64,000 nucleotides of DNA from Lineus longissimus. Taxonomy: Eukaryota > Nemertea > Pilidiophora > Heteronemertea > Lineidae. The position numbers and the translations under genes were made by a program. Positions 54,945 to 64,000 of the stretch are shown here, piece by piece. A model generated the notes under the pieces. That model did no database searches. It had not been told where the DNA came from and saw nothing but the letters and a program-made list of their open reading frames with translations. The stretch spans positions 15,475,998 to 15,539,997 of the forward strand of contig NC_088314.1 of assembly GCF_910592395.1 (NCBI RefSeq). The letters are read 5' to 3'. The number at the start of each line of letters is the position of its first letter. Within the stretch, counting starts at the first letter, position 1.

Positions 54945-54952
54945 CTTTTATT
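54945..54952 (-). promoter_or_regulatory. TATA-like AATAAAAG upstream of the PAN gene start
   Basis: On the minus strand AATAAAAG ends 59 bases upstream of the ATG. The duplicated copy of this region (about 55537-55544) keeps ATAAAAG. The position would allow a short 5' UTR, but the match is short in AT-rich DNA. Confidence 0.25.
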
Positions 54953-55265
54953 CCGTAAATAACGTGATTGATCATCTCCCGAAAGATTCCAGGGGCCTGG
55001 ATCCACAGCTTACGCCTATACTTTCTTTGAAAGAGCACTATGTATATGTTTATAAAGGATTCTACAAATACGCTCATTAGAATGGGTCATAAGCATGCAC
55101 GTCCCGGTAAAGAACGAATCATCCACGTTTGCACAAAATATACTGTTGTTGAGAATACGTACAGGAAAGTTGTATTAAAGATGGCGTTTTCCCTGTGTGT
55201 GCATCTTCATTTGAACCGTGTCATGATGAATGTGCTACAGAACCTCTCTAATATGGACACCCTAG

Positions 55266-55432
55266 CTATTCTGTGTTGATTAGAAAGGTGTCTTTATTAT
55301 CAAAGATTTCTTTTCCGCTCTCAATGATAAGCTTCGCCTGTTGGGATTTTGTTCCACAGGGCGCCTCCCGGTACTCGTAAGAATTGTACGGTAAATCGTC
55401 TAGGATACTTATCCAACAAAAGTTCCAAGAAA
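55266..55432 (-). pseudogene. Truncated duplicate of the upstream gene's terminal exon
   Basis: This is a copy of the 3' part of the 56048-55854 exon, including the stop. Its 5' side is cut at the joint of the tandem duplication, where it is fused to a truncated copy of PAN exon 1 (55433-55477). It has no acceptor of its own. The coding part is almost identical to the intact copy, while the non-coding flanks carry several substitutions and small indels. Confidence 0.55.
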
Positions 55433-55853
55433 GAGCACCAGCTCCACGAGATAGTAGACATAGTTTCGCCAATCCATCACTGGTTATCGAATTCTCAGCA
55501 GGATCATTTGAAGGACTTAAATCAGTGAAGCATTTGCTTTTATGGCGTAAATAACGTGATTGATCATCTCCCGAAAGATACCAGGGGCCTGGATCCACAG
55601 CTAACGCCTATCCTTTCTTTGAAAGAGCACTATGTACATGTTTATAAAGGATTCTACAAATACGCTCATTAGAAGTCATAAGCATGCACGTCCCGGCGAA
55701 GAACGAATCATCCACTTTTGCACAAAATATCTGTTGTTGAGAATACGTACAGGAAAGTTGTATTGAAGATGGCGTTTACCCTGTGTGTGCATCTTCATTT
55801 GAACCGTGTCATGATGAATGTGCTACAGAACCTCTCTAATATTGACACCCCAG

Positions 55854-56048
55854 CTATTCTGTGTTGATTAGAAAGGTGTCTTTATTATCAAAGATTTCTT
55901 TTCCGCTCTCAATGATAAGCTTCGCCTGTTGGGATTTTGTTCCACAGGGCGCCTCCCGGTACTCGTAAGAATTGTACGGTAAATCGTCGAGGATACTAAT
56001 CCAACAAAAGTTCCGAGAGGGCACCAGTTTCGTGCATTCAAGGACAAA
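55854..56048 (-). CDS. Terminal exon of a probable upstream PAN-like paralogue
   Basis: Acceptor ATATTTCTACAG (AG at 56050-56049) is followed by an open frame of 64 codons ending in TAG at 55856-55854. The peptide begins FVLECTKLV, continues RNFCWISILDDLPYN and ends FLINTE. The spacing of F-x2-EC, N-x-C and IS resembles FMEC, N-x2-C and IS of the last PAN exon at 49155-48893, so a paralogous gene is inferred. The frame is supported by the copy at 55266-55425: within the shared coding part the only two changes seen are synonymous (ATT/ATA, CTC/CTA). A second frame is also open here and could in principle serve as a GPCR tail, but it hits a stop in the other copy. Its own upstream exons were not found between 56.1 and 58.1 kb. 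Confidence 0.5.
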   Translation of the reverse strand, partial: FVLECTKLVPSRNFCWISILDDLPYNSYEYREAPCGTKSQQAKLIIESGKEIFDNKDTFLINTE

Positions 56049-56254
56049 CTGTAGAAATATATTAGCAAGTTACTATATAAATTCAGTTGATATAGTATGA
56101 ACAAAATAGCCCGGCTTGTTCTGAATCACGCCCTGATTTTCCAGTATCATGTCCTGATCACACTGATCAGGCCAATTTTGTTCTTTCATCAGCCACTGAT
56201 ATTTTTGTATCGAATAAACTTGCCTGTGCTGTCGTTAGAATGGGCGATATGGAT

Positions 56255-56396
56255 AGCGTGTTTGGACACTAAATATATTCCTCATATATACAAGTGTGAA
56301 TAGTTTTGTCTATTATGGGATTGAAGAGACTCCTATTGGCAACTTTGTGCAATTTTAACTAGCCTACCTGGCTGCTGCCTATAATGTCCCTTTAGA
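56255..56396. mobile_element. Family C MITE, partial copy
   Basis: It matches the right 140 bp of 42377-42598, including AAATATATTCCTC, TTGGCAACTTTGTG and the end CTGCTGCCTATAATG. The left end is missing. Confidence 0.65.
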
Positions 56397-58323
56397 AAGA
56401 AATGTGCCATGCAAATAAAAATTTTCTCCGATAAAGCTGACATTTTCGGAATACATTTCCAAGAGTACTATCAACGAGGTCTGAAGTCGGAAAGTCATAT
56501 CAAAAAGGCAGTTTCAGGGCTATCACGGCTAGAAAAGCCCGTAAAACGCGATTTCCCAAGAATTAGGCCCGGCTGTGCCAACCGTGGGGACTAATGATTT
56601 AAGGCCATACATAAGCCATACGATTTATCAAATTCCCGATGCTGTCGATGATACTAATCATTGGGAATTACCAGAGTAGCCCCACAGGTCCACGTTCAGG
56701 CCGCTGATATTTAGCGTTTTAACAATTTTACAGGCCTGATCGAGGCGCATTCGTCGCCTTATACAGGGAATTCTAAGACAATTCGCTCTCCGGCCTGCCA
56801 ACTTGGGGACTTACGCGGGATTAAGAACCTGATCGAAATAGATTTATATGGCTCAAAATTAACAAGATCAAACTCAGAAGAAGAACTGAGGAGGAAAGGA
56901 TATTCCTTACAAAATGTAATCTCGGTACGAGATCCCAGGCGCGTCAATTTTCTGATGAAGGATTTGAATCAAAATTAAAACTAAATTGCGATTCAGATGG
57001 ATATTTAATGCAAGTAATGAATTAAAATTTTAAAATTACCTCGGCCAATATCAAGATTAGGAAAAATCGGAGAGTGCAAAGCATACAATATGGACCTTTC
57101 ACGTCGTATAATAAAGTCACCCGAATGTTTGTGCACTTGTCAGTTTTTTTCGCGTAGATTTTTATTCTCCGCTCCTGTTAGTGCATATTTTGTCTGATTC
57201 TAATGCAACACAAAATATAGAAGATTTTAACGGTAAAATAGACGCACGCACAACTAAATACGTAGTTGCTTCATCACTACAACATTCAATTCATATAGGA
57301 AAATGACAATTTATTGTAGCTATTTTAAAGACTGAAATCAATCAATTAATAAACCATTATATCGACATGACAACCATTCATGAATATCATGATATTGTCA
57401 ACACCTTAATCAATAAATCTGATTTGCGTATTTCTGGTTTTAGATAGAGAAATAATGTACTCGAGCTTGACGCACATAATTATTGTTAGTGGACAGGGCA
57501 TGAACTAGTGAACAAATTCCTTTCCGTTGCAAACAAAATCAAAATCCTGTGTCAAATCCACGTTGTTCAGGGTTATCTCGTATTCCTCAATTCCGAGGCT
57601 TTCTAAAAATCAGCGCTGCGCTTGCCTTGCTGGTCACAATAGAGTTCAAATCTAACTTGCGCATTCGGATCTGTGGATCTTAATTAGGGAACAAGATGAT
57701 TGAAGTTTAACATGAAATGGGAAGACACGTTCACAAACAATAACTTTAATGATGGCTATATTAATTAGACCTCCCTGACCTTCAAATAAGCTCCAATTAA
57801 TTGCTTTTTGAAAAGTCGCCCACTTAATCCTTTCGTCTCATATCACCCGCTAGGCGCCGAACTATTTTTGCCCATAACTACCTTAAATGGTGAACGACTC
57901 GAAAAATTTGCTGCATACGGATTTTTGCCCCCTTTATTTCCAGGCCGTGGCACCAATATCTCCCTAGCCGGTCTCATTCGAGGACCATTATGATCACTAC
58001 GGCTCTTCAACGTAGGGTCTGACTCGGCGTTCCGTTTTGGAAAATGATTGCAACTTTTAAGTTCTATAACGCAAAAAATATTATATCCATTTCATACGTC
58101 TATAAAAAAAATCCTTTTCATACTTTTTGTTGTCTTCGCTGTTTACTGGTGTAAAGTTTGCCGCATCAGGACGTCAGGCTTTGTCGAAAAGATGAACTCC
58201 GCAACATTGGCGGCTTTCATTCCCCGAAATGCTTGCTCATCCATCAGTCCATTTGTTATTCCAATCAATAAATCAGTCAGGATAAGCCAGGGCTTACTAG
58301 CAAAGGTAACCATCTGGAGAGCC
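56397..58323. other. Spacer between the PAN locus and the GPCR
   Basis: No confident exon. A minus-strand AATAAA (complement 57933-57938) about 390 bases past the GPCR stop could end its transcript. Confidence 0.4.
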
Positions 58324-58920
58324 TCACCTGCCAAAACACCTACTTGGCTCGCTGAACACCTTCTTCGCTTCTGTTCTAAACTTCTTGCCCCCACCGAGGA
58401 CATAAAGAAAGAAGTTTACTGCGTGGTTTGCTTGGGTGAAAAAGGATGTCAAAATGAATATAGAGCCTTCTCGTAGCGTCCAATAAGGCTGATCGACCAT
58501 TCCGATAAATTTCTTTAACCATTCGTATTTTAAACACAATTTCAGATTACGCATGTGGCGCACACAATATGATAAAAGCAAGCGAAACCAACATTAACAT
58601 TCGCGTCAGGTTCTTACCGTCCGCCTCTTCGGATTGTTCAGCACTACGACGTTTGCGCCGTTCTTTTGCCGCTTGCCTAAGGCTCTGTAGAATCAGAACG
58701 TTTGATATGAGAACAACTGAGAAAGGAATGACAGTGGTTACTGCTGACTGATAAACCAAAATCATGGCTTCCACCCATGGGTACTCGTTAACGCTGATAT
58801 AGATACTAAAGAAACTTTCACCGAGTAGTTGAACTTCGTATGTAAAGAAAATTTTGGTGTTAATGATTATAGGAATAGTTATTAAAGAAATCACGACCTT
58901 CCACGCCTTTGATACTGTGA
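58324..58920 (-). CDS. GPCR exon with TM4-TM7, apparent frameshift between TM6 and TM7
   Basis: From 58920 the frame gives TM4 (AWKVVISLITIPIIIN), TM5 (AVTTVIPFSVVLISNVLIL), a basic third intracellular loop (KERRKRRSAEQ) and TM6 (MLVSLAFIILCAPHA). It then meets TAA at 58549-58547. Skipping one T at 58549 restores an open frame through ECL3 and TM7 (ANHAVNFFLYVLGGGKKFR), where NFFLY replaces NPxxY, and into a short tail with stop at 58326-58324. ECL2 contains no cysteine. The gene is either a young pseudogene or carries an assembly or sequencing error. A GTGAGG donor-like site overlaps the stop, so the tail might continue in another exon. Confidence 0.65.
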
Positions 58921-59524
58921 CTGCCAGAGCTTCAGATCTTTACTTCAAAACGCAAATGCCAAGGTCAGGAAACGAGGACATGACAACGCAACTTCTACAT
59001 AACATATGGCTCTTATTATTTCTTTTTAATTCTCACGGACACAAATGCAGATGCTACGCGTAAAATCTGGAAAGATACAATGAACAAATAGACATAAGTT
59101 CACTTACTTTTGAATAGTATACAATATAGTGGCGCCATCTATCGTTTTGAGACAACAACACAAATGCATGCAGGCTACTGCACAACCACATGGCCGCAAA
59201 TGACAGCTCAGAACAACCGCACTAAAAACGACCTTTTACTTAGTTATGGGCAAGTGATGTCATATTAAGACAATCTGAGATAGGGAGGGTGTTCTTATAC
59301 ATCGTTTTATCCTTGTTTTAGGATATTTACCTCTTTGGTTTCCCTTAATTTTGCTTTTTGTAAACATTTGAAATATGACATTTGTCTTTTTACGCAAAGA
59401 AACTCTTAACAGTCCTGAGCATGCGCAGATGACTTTCTATTTCCGTATCCGGAATAAAGGCGCGAAAATTAATAACAATTATTATAAACTAATTTGACTG
59501 AACTTCATGCGCATTTACAGATAC

Positions 59525-59645
59525 TCTGCACAGTGTTTTGGCCTTCATCGGAAACATCACAACGTATGCGCGATCTACAGCCATTGCGGCCAGAGACAGC
59601 CTTGACGCATTTGTTTCATTACAGTAAAATGAAAAGGTCACAGCT
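59525..59645 (-). CDS. GPCR exon with TM3 and the DR motif
   Basis: Acceptor TTTTCTCCTCCAG is very strong. The exon enters in the phase left by the previous donor and restores an Arg codon. It reads through TM3 (SRLSLAAMAVDRAYVV) into ICL2 (MFPMKAKTLC). The E/DRY motif is DRA-Y. Counting back from Arg3.50, position 3.25, normally the disulfide Cys, is Arg, while a Cys sits at about 3.33. The donor is not settled: GTATCT after TGCAGA and GTAAAT six bases later are both phase 0, whereas the best acceptors of the next exon are phase 1. Confidence 0.65.
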
Positions 59646-61139
59646 CTGGAGGAGAAAAGGTAAACAATCAATTAGCTATTGTAGAGCTTCCCTATTGAAT
59701 GCCCAGTCACCAATTAGATTGCATTTAGTGCGCGGGGCAATCAACACGGTGGCTCCTCGGAGCGCAGTTTGTCGATCCCCAATGAGGGGTAAAGCTTCGC
59801 TCCTCAAACGTGATGCCTATAACCGAGACTGTTCTAGGCAGAAATAGCGAAACATACGACAGTTCAGAACTTTGGTCCCGGACAGAACCAGCCAATGATG
59901 TAAATCTTGCATGATCAGGTGTGCAACGCCATTTGCTGGCTCTATTAGCTATTTGGTCAGTTATGCGCAAACCGCACCATCGTCTTATCCCGGACCGTAT
60001 TTAGGAAGTGTCGTATCGTGTGATAAAAAACAAAGTGCATGAAAAGATGGCTTGTCTATTTTCAATCTATGTCTGGAACAAAGTATAGATGTAAGAACCT
60101 ATAGACTACGCTCTATTGTAAGGCTATATTCTACTCCCTTTTTAGAGCTTCTCTAATTAAATGAGTCGAACACATGTAATCGCAGGGCTGTTCTTCCTCC
60201 GAAATCTCGCACCACCTCTGCGGTCCGTGGTGTGAAAAGAACAGACTGGGAACAAACATGACGAACAAGTGTAACTTCTTTGACATTTCTAAATGATCCT
60301 AGTTTCAAAGAATGCCGTACGCATTTTGACGAAACCTTTTGCAAAAAAAACGAAGAGAAAGTTTTCAGAAAATTCAACATTTGCAGGTAAAAAGTGGCCT
60401 TCAAATTCCCCGCCATGGCGTATCTCGGCCTGCCCAACCAGTAACAGAGAACACTGCCTTTGCGTTCGAGACTGAAGATCGCGTTCATGTATACATGATA
60501 TTTGGAAACGAGGAGTCAAATACAGTGACAGCGTGATGTTCGACACTCGGAAGGTCTGGTTAAGAGCATTTGAGCCGAAAAGTGATTCCCGCTCTGCATT
60601 TTCCGAATAGGGCAGAACCTGGCTGGATGCCGTTATAATCTCAACTCGCCGAATGCGCATGAATATGCATGAATACGCATGAATAGTATGAATTTCACGA
60701 GGTTTGGTGAAATATCTCTGCAAGTTACCCATACTTGAATGCCAGTCCAAAAGCTAGACATCACACGTATATATGGCTGCCTGCGTGGAAGCATTCAATT
60801 CAAAGTTTTAATGAAAGGGTGTGCATTTTCCCGAAATTTAGGCCTTGGACTATTCGTACAATAGAATTCCTTGTTTTATCTTGGCACTTTGTCTTCGATA
60901 TTTATTGCTGTCATGGTAAACCCCTCTGTTCTCCCGCCCCTTCCATCATTCCCATTGTTTGCTTAAAACACAAGTCTGGTTAGTAGTCGCCAGGCCTCAA
61001 ATAAACTGAAGATGGCGATCTGGTAGCGATAACATCCACTCTAATGTGTGTTGACAATAAATGGACATGTTTGATGATACATTTGCATTTTTTATGACCG
61101 TGACACCACGTGGTTACTGCAACAAAATGCCCTTCTTAC
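59646..61139 (-). other. GPCR intron between the TM2 and TM3 exons
   Basis: GT at 61139 and AG at 59646 agree in phase 2. It includes a small GCATGAATA-type tandem repeat at 60655-60692. Confidence 0.6.
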
Positions 61140-61396
61140 CTTATTACTTCTTCATAATGCGGGATTGTCAAGCCGAAGAAAAACGGGACATAGGCCCAAT
61201 ACCCAAGCAGAAACATCGTGTCCAACGCTACCAGTGCATACATATACGTGCATGTACTGGTGTGTCGACACTCTTTCTTGGTCGTTATGACAAATGATAC
61301 GACATTTCCGAAAATTCCAATGGACGACAGAACTATAGGAGCGTACATGCCACTAATTCGAAGGGCCAATAACAAATGTGGATAAGAGGCTTTTGT
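61140..61396 (-). CDS. Rhodopsin-family GPCR, exon with TM1 and TM2
   Basis: The frame encodes a TM1 with the family Gly-Asn pair (IGIFGNVVSFVI) and a TM2 with the conserved Asp (YALVALDTMFLL), followed by an aromatic ECL1 (YWAYVPFFF). It ends AAG/GTAAGA, donor GT at 61139-61138, phase 2. The 5' edge is set after ATAACAG because an in-frame stop lies just upstream. An ATG at 61348 would leave no extracellular N-terminus, so a missing 5' exon is likely. The receptor would sit in the plasma membrane and sense a small peptide or amine. TM7 features place it nearest the FMRFamide-type peptide receptors that are numerous in invertebrates, but the ligand cannot be assigned. Confidence 0.7.
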
Positions 61397-62214
61397 CTGT
61401 TATTATGTCTGTAAGCTTGGTTGGCGATGCCCGCAGCTGGTTATCATCATCACTGAAGTTCATCATTCTGTTTCTCCGAGTAAAGGCGGACACAGACTAC
61501 ACACTGTTTAAAGTTCTAGGTCACCAACTATTCAAGGCAGATGTGGCCAAGTTGCTCAAATAGCTAAACAGTGCACAGACAGACTAACTCTCTAACATCT
61601 AACTCTCTATTTTAATTGAATCCATGCATCTGCGGTGGGCTACCCAAGAATAAAATCCCCTTGACCTTGATGATTCTGGAGGGAAAATACAAAGATAGCT
61701 ACTGTTGATATGCTGACAGTGCTTGTCCAGAGGTAGAGAAGGGCAATTTCGATTTTTATTTAGAGATTTAATATGCCTGTTCTTGTATTCTTTTGACGTG
61801 ACATCCCATATCCCTGGTCAATCCTGTATCAGCTCTATGAATTTGAAGGTTTCCGCCGTAGATATGTTACAAGTATCTGCCAGAGCTCCTCTTCTATTCA
61901 GTATACAGGATGCTACTGACCAAATGCCCACTACACAGATCTCAAGCATCTTCAGACACAGGAATGCAATCTGGTATCACTCAAAACACCAGAAATAGAC
62001 CTATTTTGAGGTCATTACCATTGACCAACTCAGTCAACAACAGGGCAAGATAAACAAATTGCTTGGCAAGAATAGAGCAATCTCCCTCAGCGGCCAACAC
62101 TTGGCAGAGTACCTCCCCGGTATCAAATTACTTTGCAAAGAAAAGTTTGTGGACCAGACACACTGCCATGGAAGTTACCTGAAGGGATGGTATCAATTAA
62201 AACACTTTAGATAG
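61378..62214 (+). pseudogene. Decayed plus-strand coding block, unrecognised
   Basis: Two open stretches have codon-like composition. The first is 61378-61563, with LFKVLGHQLFKADVAKLLK before its stop. The second runs 61723-61998 and continues in the same frame after one TAG to 62214, with QHLAEYLPGIKLLCKEKF and CHGSYLKGWYQLKHF. Internal stops and a gap between the parts mean it cannot make one protein as read. I do not recognise the family; a decayed transposon protein or an exapted gene is possible. Its first 19 bases overlap the 5' edge of the GPCR TM1 exon on the other strand. Confidence 0.35.
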
Positions 62215-62520
62215 ATGGTAGTCTGTGTCCGCCTTAACGAAGTTTCTGTAGGGAGAGATATTATGCAGAGTGTGGCAATAAAAACGTTAATCAGCAATAA
62301 CAATCATAGCTTTGGCAATATTATTATAGTTGCTGGAGTTGGGTGCCCAACCACCCACACCCCCACACGCACTCAAAATCCAATTCTCTACATACTCCAT
62401 CTTTTTTTGCTAAACATTATTTCCACTGTTATTGACTGTACAGCAGATCCCCAACTGCAGATCCTTACAGCCTTCCTCTATCACTGCAAACTATCACTGC
62501 AAACTTTACCATAGTGGAAA

Positions 62521-62932
62521 AGCCCATAGCACACTAGCTGCCAACTTCGGCGTTCACAAGCGTTTTTTGCCGTAAGAGTCCTGAACGCCTGAAAAATCCC
62601 TAGTCTGCTACGAACGGCGTCGGCGAACGCGACTTGCCGCCACTTGCCGCAACTAAACGCCAAATATCTAACATGTTTAATTTTTGACGCCTGTCGCTGC
62701 GTTTGAACGCAAGAAGAAGCCAGGTGTGCTACGGATTACCGCGCAGTATGCGTCTTGATGTCACATGATTTCAAAATGGCAGCCTAAAGTGGCGGAAAAG
62801 ACGCTACTGGACGCCGATTCTGGGCAGGTGTGCTCTGACCGGGATCCACTGGCCGCCAACTTCGGCGTCGAGATGCGTCAGCTGAACGCTTCTTGTCGCC
62901 AAAGTTGGCGGCTAGTGTGCTGCGGGCTAAAG
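62521..62932. mobile_element. About 410 bp TIR element
   Basis: The ends read AGCACACTAGCTGCCAACTT and, inverted, AGCACACTAGCCGCCAACTT. CCAACTTCGGCG words recur inside near 62858 and GGTGTGCT words at two places. No coding frame. Confidence 0.7.
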
Positions 62933-63634
62933 AGCCGACAGCACCCAGGAAATTCACTTGCTGCTCGTTATGCAAAGTTATGCAAACAAGTTGCCTTATA
63001 TGGAACTAGTGACGTCACACAGTAGTTGATAATTTCGCTTCAAATGTCACTACTGGTTAGATATCTTTAACATGGCATAGTTTTTGGCCCCCTTGACGAA
63101 CCCTAGGACCCTTAAGGAAGGGTCGTCAACTTAAGTGCAGTTGCATCTCACAACAGGCATACATGTGTTTATGCAGACCGAGTGGGTCAAAGTGAAGTCT
63201 GGAGTCGGTCAGGGGATATCGCCGATCCTTTTCTTCGTTCTTATCGACTGGAATATGCAACAAACTACATCTGAACGGACCTAGAGATATCCATCCAGTG
63301 GACATCCTTCTTGAAAACCTCGACTCTGTCATCTCACTTGTGCTCTTATCTATAGATCTCAGAATAACCACTTAACAACTGAGACTGTTGTTCGGTATTT
63401 TATTATGAGAATGTAATGTGCAGAGCGACAAAAAGGTATCTCGTCTGCGGGTAAAACCAATTGTTGTGGCCATCGCATAAGATTGATCATACCCGCTGGT
63501 CGCAGCAATTTAGGATATAATGCTCGTTCGCGGGGGCGGGGTGCTTCAGCATCCAAAGGACCGATCGGCGATTTTTTCTTGTTGGGAAAGTATCGGGAAC
63601 GTGACGACCTTGTAGGCCGGGACATGATCGAATA

Positions 63635-63720
63635 GAATTGAATTGAATTGAATTGAATTGAATAATTTATTGAATTGTAAGCCCCTCGGGGCAAATTACA
63701 TTTTTTCAATTCGTTATCAG
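63635..63720 (-). mobile_element. 3' end of a non-LTR retrotransposon with pentanucleotide tail
   Basis: On the minus strand a conserved-looking 3' end (GCCCCGAGGGGCTTACAATT) with AATAAA (complement 63666-63671) runs into (TTCAA)n at 63663-63635. A short simple-repeat tail after AATAAA is typical of L2/CR1-type LINEs and their SINE partners. The body would lie to the right and may be cut by the window edge. Confidence 0.55.
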
Positions 63721-64000
63721 TTCATGATTCTGATTGGAATGATACAGAGAAAAAATGATTAGATATATCACCTACATGATATATATTGCTCTGTCAGACA
63801 AACCTTTGATTTCTACCTGCCTCTTCATTATTAGATCACGATATTCAAACATCACTATATACATTTTGACAGTAATATATAGCTTACACAAATAATACAC
63901 AAATCTCATGCAAATCTCAGATGCTTTGTCAGTTGTCTGGCCGAGATGCAGAAGAGACGGCAATAGTGTATAACTCGTTTATTTGGCCATTATCCCCTTG

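Larger units (their letters stand above)
54841..56024. repeat. Tandem duplication, two units of about 592 bp
   Basis: Unit A (54841-55432) and unit B (55433-56024) align along their length with a few percent differences and small indels; the offset is 592 at the left and 588 near the right. Each unit holds the start of PAN exon 1, the intergenic spacer and the end of the neighbouring gene's terminal exon. The breakpoints share a short homology (GAGAGG and GCACCAG present in both exons), which suggests a homology-mediated event between two adjacent genes. Confidence 0.85.

Noticed and set aside
54633-54962. Plus-strand 109-codon frame antisense to PAN exon 1, with a loose likeness to the farnesoic-acid methyltransferase-type domain
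   Set aside because: The opposite strand has matching splice phases and a closed gene model; the likeness is too vague.
58143-58403. Minus-strand frame overlapping the GPCR tail
   Set aside because: It is out of frame with TM7, has no recognised motif and lies where the GPCR 3' end is expected.

Overview
This 64 kb window is nuclear DNA from a eukaryote, most likely a marine invertebrate bilaterian. It is AT-rich and gene-poor. Its coding blocks are split by introns with GT-AG borders and pyrimidine-rich acceptors. It is full of short terminal-inverted-repeat (TIR) transposons and palindromic words such as ACATGTA. Nothing looks bacterial or viral: there are no operons, no dense ORFs and no CRISPR array. 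I cannot name the species.

Only the right-hand third (about 48.9-62.2 kb) has convincing genes, all on the minus strand apart from one decayed block. (1) A three-exon gene (54885 to 48893) encodes a predicted secreted protein of 246 residues: a signal-peptide exon, then two PAN/apple-like cysteine domains. The phase-1 splice junctions agree and the spliced frame closes exactly. (2) Upstream of it, a terminal coding exon (56048-55854) resembles its last exon and is probably the 3' end of a tandem paralogue. A ~592 bp tandem duplication joins the two genes and carries a truncated copy of each facing end. (3) A rhodopsin-family peptide-type GPCR (61396 to 58324) is split over at least three exons. 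It lacks both cysteines of the usual TM3-ECL2 disulfide and has an apparent one-base frameshift between TM6 and TM7. (4) A plus-strand block (61378-62214) has codon-like sequence interrupted by stops and is probably a decayed gene or element.

The left two thirds (1-48.8 kb) hold almost no supportable coding sequence, only one weak RING-like fragment at 39.7 kb. They hold a varied set of non-autonomous DNA transposons: a piggyBac-like MITE, a 1,050 bp element with 10 bp target duplications, TA-flanked mariner-like MITEs, a hAT-like fold, nested MITEs and several palindromic elements. There are also dispersed repeats, a possible tRNA-SINE, a LINE-type 3' tail near the right edge and many long G/C homopolymers.

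The most unusual structure is in intron 2 of the PAN gene. Two arrays of the same ~15 bp minisatellite sit ~630 bp apart in opposite orientation, so the unspliced transcript could fold into a long hairpin. No entirely new system can be demonstrated from sequence alone. The best candidates for follow-up are the PAN-gene tandem array, the mirrored minisatellites and the disulfide-less GPCR.
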